Positions 12,561 through 13,915 of a DNA stretch of 13,915 nucleotides are shown here, in pieces (position 1 is the first letter of the stretch; each line of letters opens with the position of its first letter). Source of the stretch: Arthrobacter sp. (GTDB lineage: Bacteria; Actinomycetota; Actinomycetes; Actinomycetales; Micrococcaceae). The position numbers and the translations under genes were made by a program. Location: the NCBI GenBank assembly GCA_030147325.1, contig JASLAA010000074.1, forward strand, positions 1 to 13,915, in the 5' to 3' direction. Below the pieces are notes generated by a model. The model saw nothing but the letters and a program-made list of their open reading frames with translations, did no database searches and had not been told where the DNA came from.

Positions 12561-13280
12561 ATGGGTGGCCCGCGCCAGCGTCGGCACGACGGCTCGCCCT
12601 GGCGCCTCGGCGTGATGGGCGGAACCTTCGACCCCATCCACCACGGCCACCTGGTCGCGGCGAGTGAGGTCGCCTCGGTCTTCGATCTGGACGAGGTGGT
12701 CTTCGTCCCGACCGGCCAGCCGTGGCAGAAGGCCGACAAGGACGTCACCGCAGCGGAGCACCGCTATCTCATGACGGTCATCGCGACGGCGTCGAATCCG
12801 AGTTTCACGGTGAGCCGGGTCGACATCGAGCGGCCGGGCCCGACCTTCACCATCGACACGCTGCGTGATCTCAAGGTGGAGCGACCCGATGCTCAGCTCT
12901 TCTTCATCACCGGCGCGGATGCCATGGCGCAGATCCTGACCTGGAAGAACGCGGAGGAGTTGTGGTCGCTGGCCAAGTTCATCGGGGTCACCCGGCCCGG
13001 GCACGAACTGAACGGGAAAGGCCGCGATGTGAGCCTGCTCGAGGTGCCCGCCATGGCTATCTCGAGCACGGACTGTCGACGGCGGGTGGGCGAGCAGAAA
13101 CCGGTGTGGTATCTGGTACCGGACGGGGTTGTCCAGTACATCGCCAAGCACCAGCTGTACAGGAGCGGTGAGGTGCGCCGGGGGGCCGTCGATTCGCTGC
13201 GATCGAAGATCGAGGAAGCCTTTCCGAGGGAAGGGAAGCGCGGGGGCGACCCCAGCTCCGCACAACAAGCAACCGGGTGA
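12561..13280 (+). CDS. nadD: Nicotinate-nucleotide adenylyltransferase
   Basis: Joins ATP and nicotinate mononucleotide to deamido-NAD in NAD synthesis; cytosolic. With ATG 12561 it is 239 aa. Nucleotidyltransferase motif GGTFDPIHHGHL is at 20-31, and the second signature ISSTDCR at 167-173. FVPTGQPWQK, FITGADAM and YLVPDGVVQYI are also typical. After about residue 200 there is a charged tail of some 35 residues beyond the usual length. The start is uncertain: GTG 12531 is in frame and adds ten residues but has no SD; ATG 12561 has a weak GGGA four bases upstream. The gene follows the small membrane protein by 38 bases (8 bases if GTG 12531 is used). Confidence 0.95.
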   Translation: MGGPRQRRHDGSPWRLGVMGGTFDPIHHGHLVAASEVASVFDLDEVVFVPTGQPWQKADKDVTAAEHRYLMTVIATASNPSFTVSRVDIERPGPTFTIDTLRDLKVERPDAQLFFITGADAMAQILTWKNAEELWSLAKFIGVTRPGHELNGKGRDVSLLEVPAMAISSTDCRRRVGEQKPVWYLVPDGVVQYIAKHQLYRSGEVRRGAVDSLRSKIEEAFPREGKRGGDPSSAQQATG

Positions 13281-13287
13281 ATCAGCA

Positions 13288-13915
13288 ATGAGCAAGGCAG
13301 CGGACGGCGCACGGGTCACCGGGTCTCAATCGACGGACCGTGCCGAGTCGAGGGGGCCGGACATGGCAGGCAGCGACGAAGAGTCATCCGCGGACCCGAG
13401 TCCGGGTGACAGCGGCGTCGGGGCGGCGGACGACGCCGTCCGGCGGAGCAGGCGCGCAGCGGAAGGGCCGGTCGACGCCGTCCCGGAACCGCGCACAGAA
13501 CGGGAATCCCAGGCCCGCGCCCGCAACCGTGAGGCGCTGAGGGCCTACCGCGCACTGGCCGAGGGCCAGTCTGCCCAGGATGACGGCGCACGCACGGAGA
13601 CGCCCACCCGCCGGCAGAGGCGGTTGCAGCAGGACGCGGGAGGCTCAGCATTCGTGCCGGCGCAGGGCACGCCCCGCACGGTTCCATGGGCGGAGGCGTC
13701 CACCTCGGGCGAGTCACCGAAGGATCCTTCGGCGACGGTGAAGGAGGACGCGGCGGTGCTCCGGACGGGGTCCACCGTCGCCGGAGCGGACCGGGAACCG
13801 GTGACCGGGGGCCGCAGGGACCGTCGTCGGCAGTTCACAGCGCAGACCGCCGTCGTGCCGGAGGAGTCGGTCCGTGCGGATGCTTCCGCCGAGGCGCGCC
13901 GCATCGAGGACATGG
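13288..13915 (+). CDS. Low-complexity, probably disordered protein, 3' end cut by window edge
   Basis: The frame stays open from ATG 13288 to the last base (209 codons). The SD-like GGGTGA (13275-13280) is seven bases before ATG and overlaps the nadD stop, so translation is probably coupled to nadD. The sequence is rich in Ala, Arg, Glu, Asp, Gly, Ser and Pro, with no hydrophobic segment or signal peptide. Two blocks look ordered or conserved: REALRAYRALAEG at 81-93 and PTRRQRRLQQD at 106-116. I recall proteins of this style between nadD and the ribosome silencing factor gene rsfS in Micrococcaceae, but cannot name a domain. G/C preference at third positions supports real coding. Function unknown. 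Confidence 0.75.
   Translation, partial: MSKAADGARVTGSQSTDRAESRGPDMAGSDEESSADPSPGDSGVGAADDAVRRSRRAAEGPVDAVPEPRTERESQARARNREALRAYRALAEGQSAQDDGARTETPTRRQRRLQQDAGGSAFVPAQGTPRTVPWAEASTSGESPKDPSATVKEDAAVLRTGSTVAGADREPVTGGRRDRRRQFTAQTAVVPEESVRADASAEARRIEDM

Noticed and set aside
13316..13717. 133-codon - strand frame, and another at 13545-13913, at the window end
   Set aside because: Opposite the + frame that is open from 13288 with an SD and coupling to nadD.
1..13915. Search for insertion sequences, CRISPR arrays, tRNA/rRNA genes, att sites and toxin or defence genes
   Set aside because: None seen; no transposase motifs, regularly spaced repeats, or cloverleaf with CCA end were found by eye.

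Overview
This window comes from a high-GC Gram-positive chromosome, most likely a Micrococcaceae actinobacterium (Arthrobacter-like). The reasons are: strongly G/C-biased third codon positions throughout; frequent GTG starts; -10-like hexamers of the TAnnnT type; an RNase E/G with long disordered arms on both sides of the catalytic core; a long-tailed Obg; and the actinobacterial order rne - rplU - rpmA - obgE - proB - proA - nadD. The genus is inferred from memory of protein families, not computed. All genes lie on the + strand.

Layout: (1) 1-1734 is the 3' part of dxs (the 5' end lies outside the window). (2) 1735-2118 is a 384-nt gap holding a candidate promoter and several hairpins ahead of rne. 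(3) 2119-5328 is rne (RNase E/G), closed by a 15-bp terminator hairpin. (4) 5408-7092 is a promoter, a TPP riboswitch and a thiD-tenA fusion gene; the SD lies inside the aptamer and the start codon directly follows P1. (5) 7093-8017 is a promoter and leader, then rplU (L21) and rpmA (L27), then a strong intrinsic terminator. (6) 8064-12175 is obgE, proB and proA; proA has a -10-like box six bases from its ATG. (7) 12216-13280 is a small His-rich single-pass membrane protein gene and nadD. (8) 13288-13915 is the 5' part of a low-complexity, probably disordered protein that runs off the end.

How the genes fit together: this is core housekeeping, not an accessory island. rne, rplU, rpmA and obgE serve RNA turnover and 50S ribosome assembly. 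proB and proA catalyse the first two steps of proline synthesis. nadD makes the dinucleotide of NAD. dxs makes DXP for isoprenoids and also for the thiazole half of thiamin, and its enzyme needs TPP; thiD-tenA supplies and salvages the pyrimidine half under TPP control. I found no mobile element, CRISPR array, tRNA or rRNA, and no clear new defence or metabolic system. The parts that deserve attention are RNA-level signals (rne leader hairpins, the leader-is-aptamer riboswitch, the terminator between rpmA and obgE, the possible leaderless proA transcript) and two poorly characterised proteins (12286-12522 and 13288-13915).
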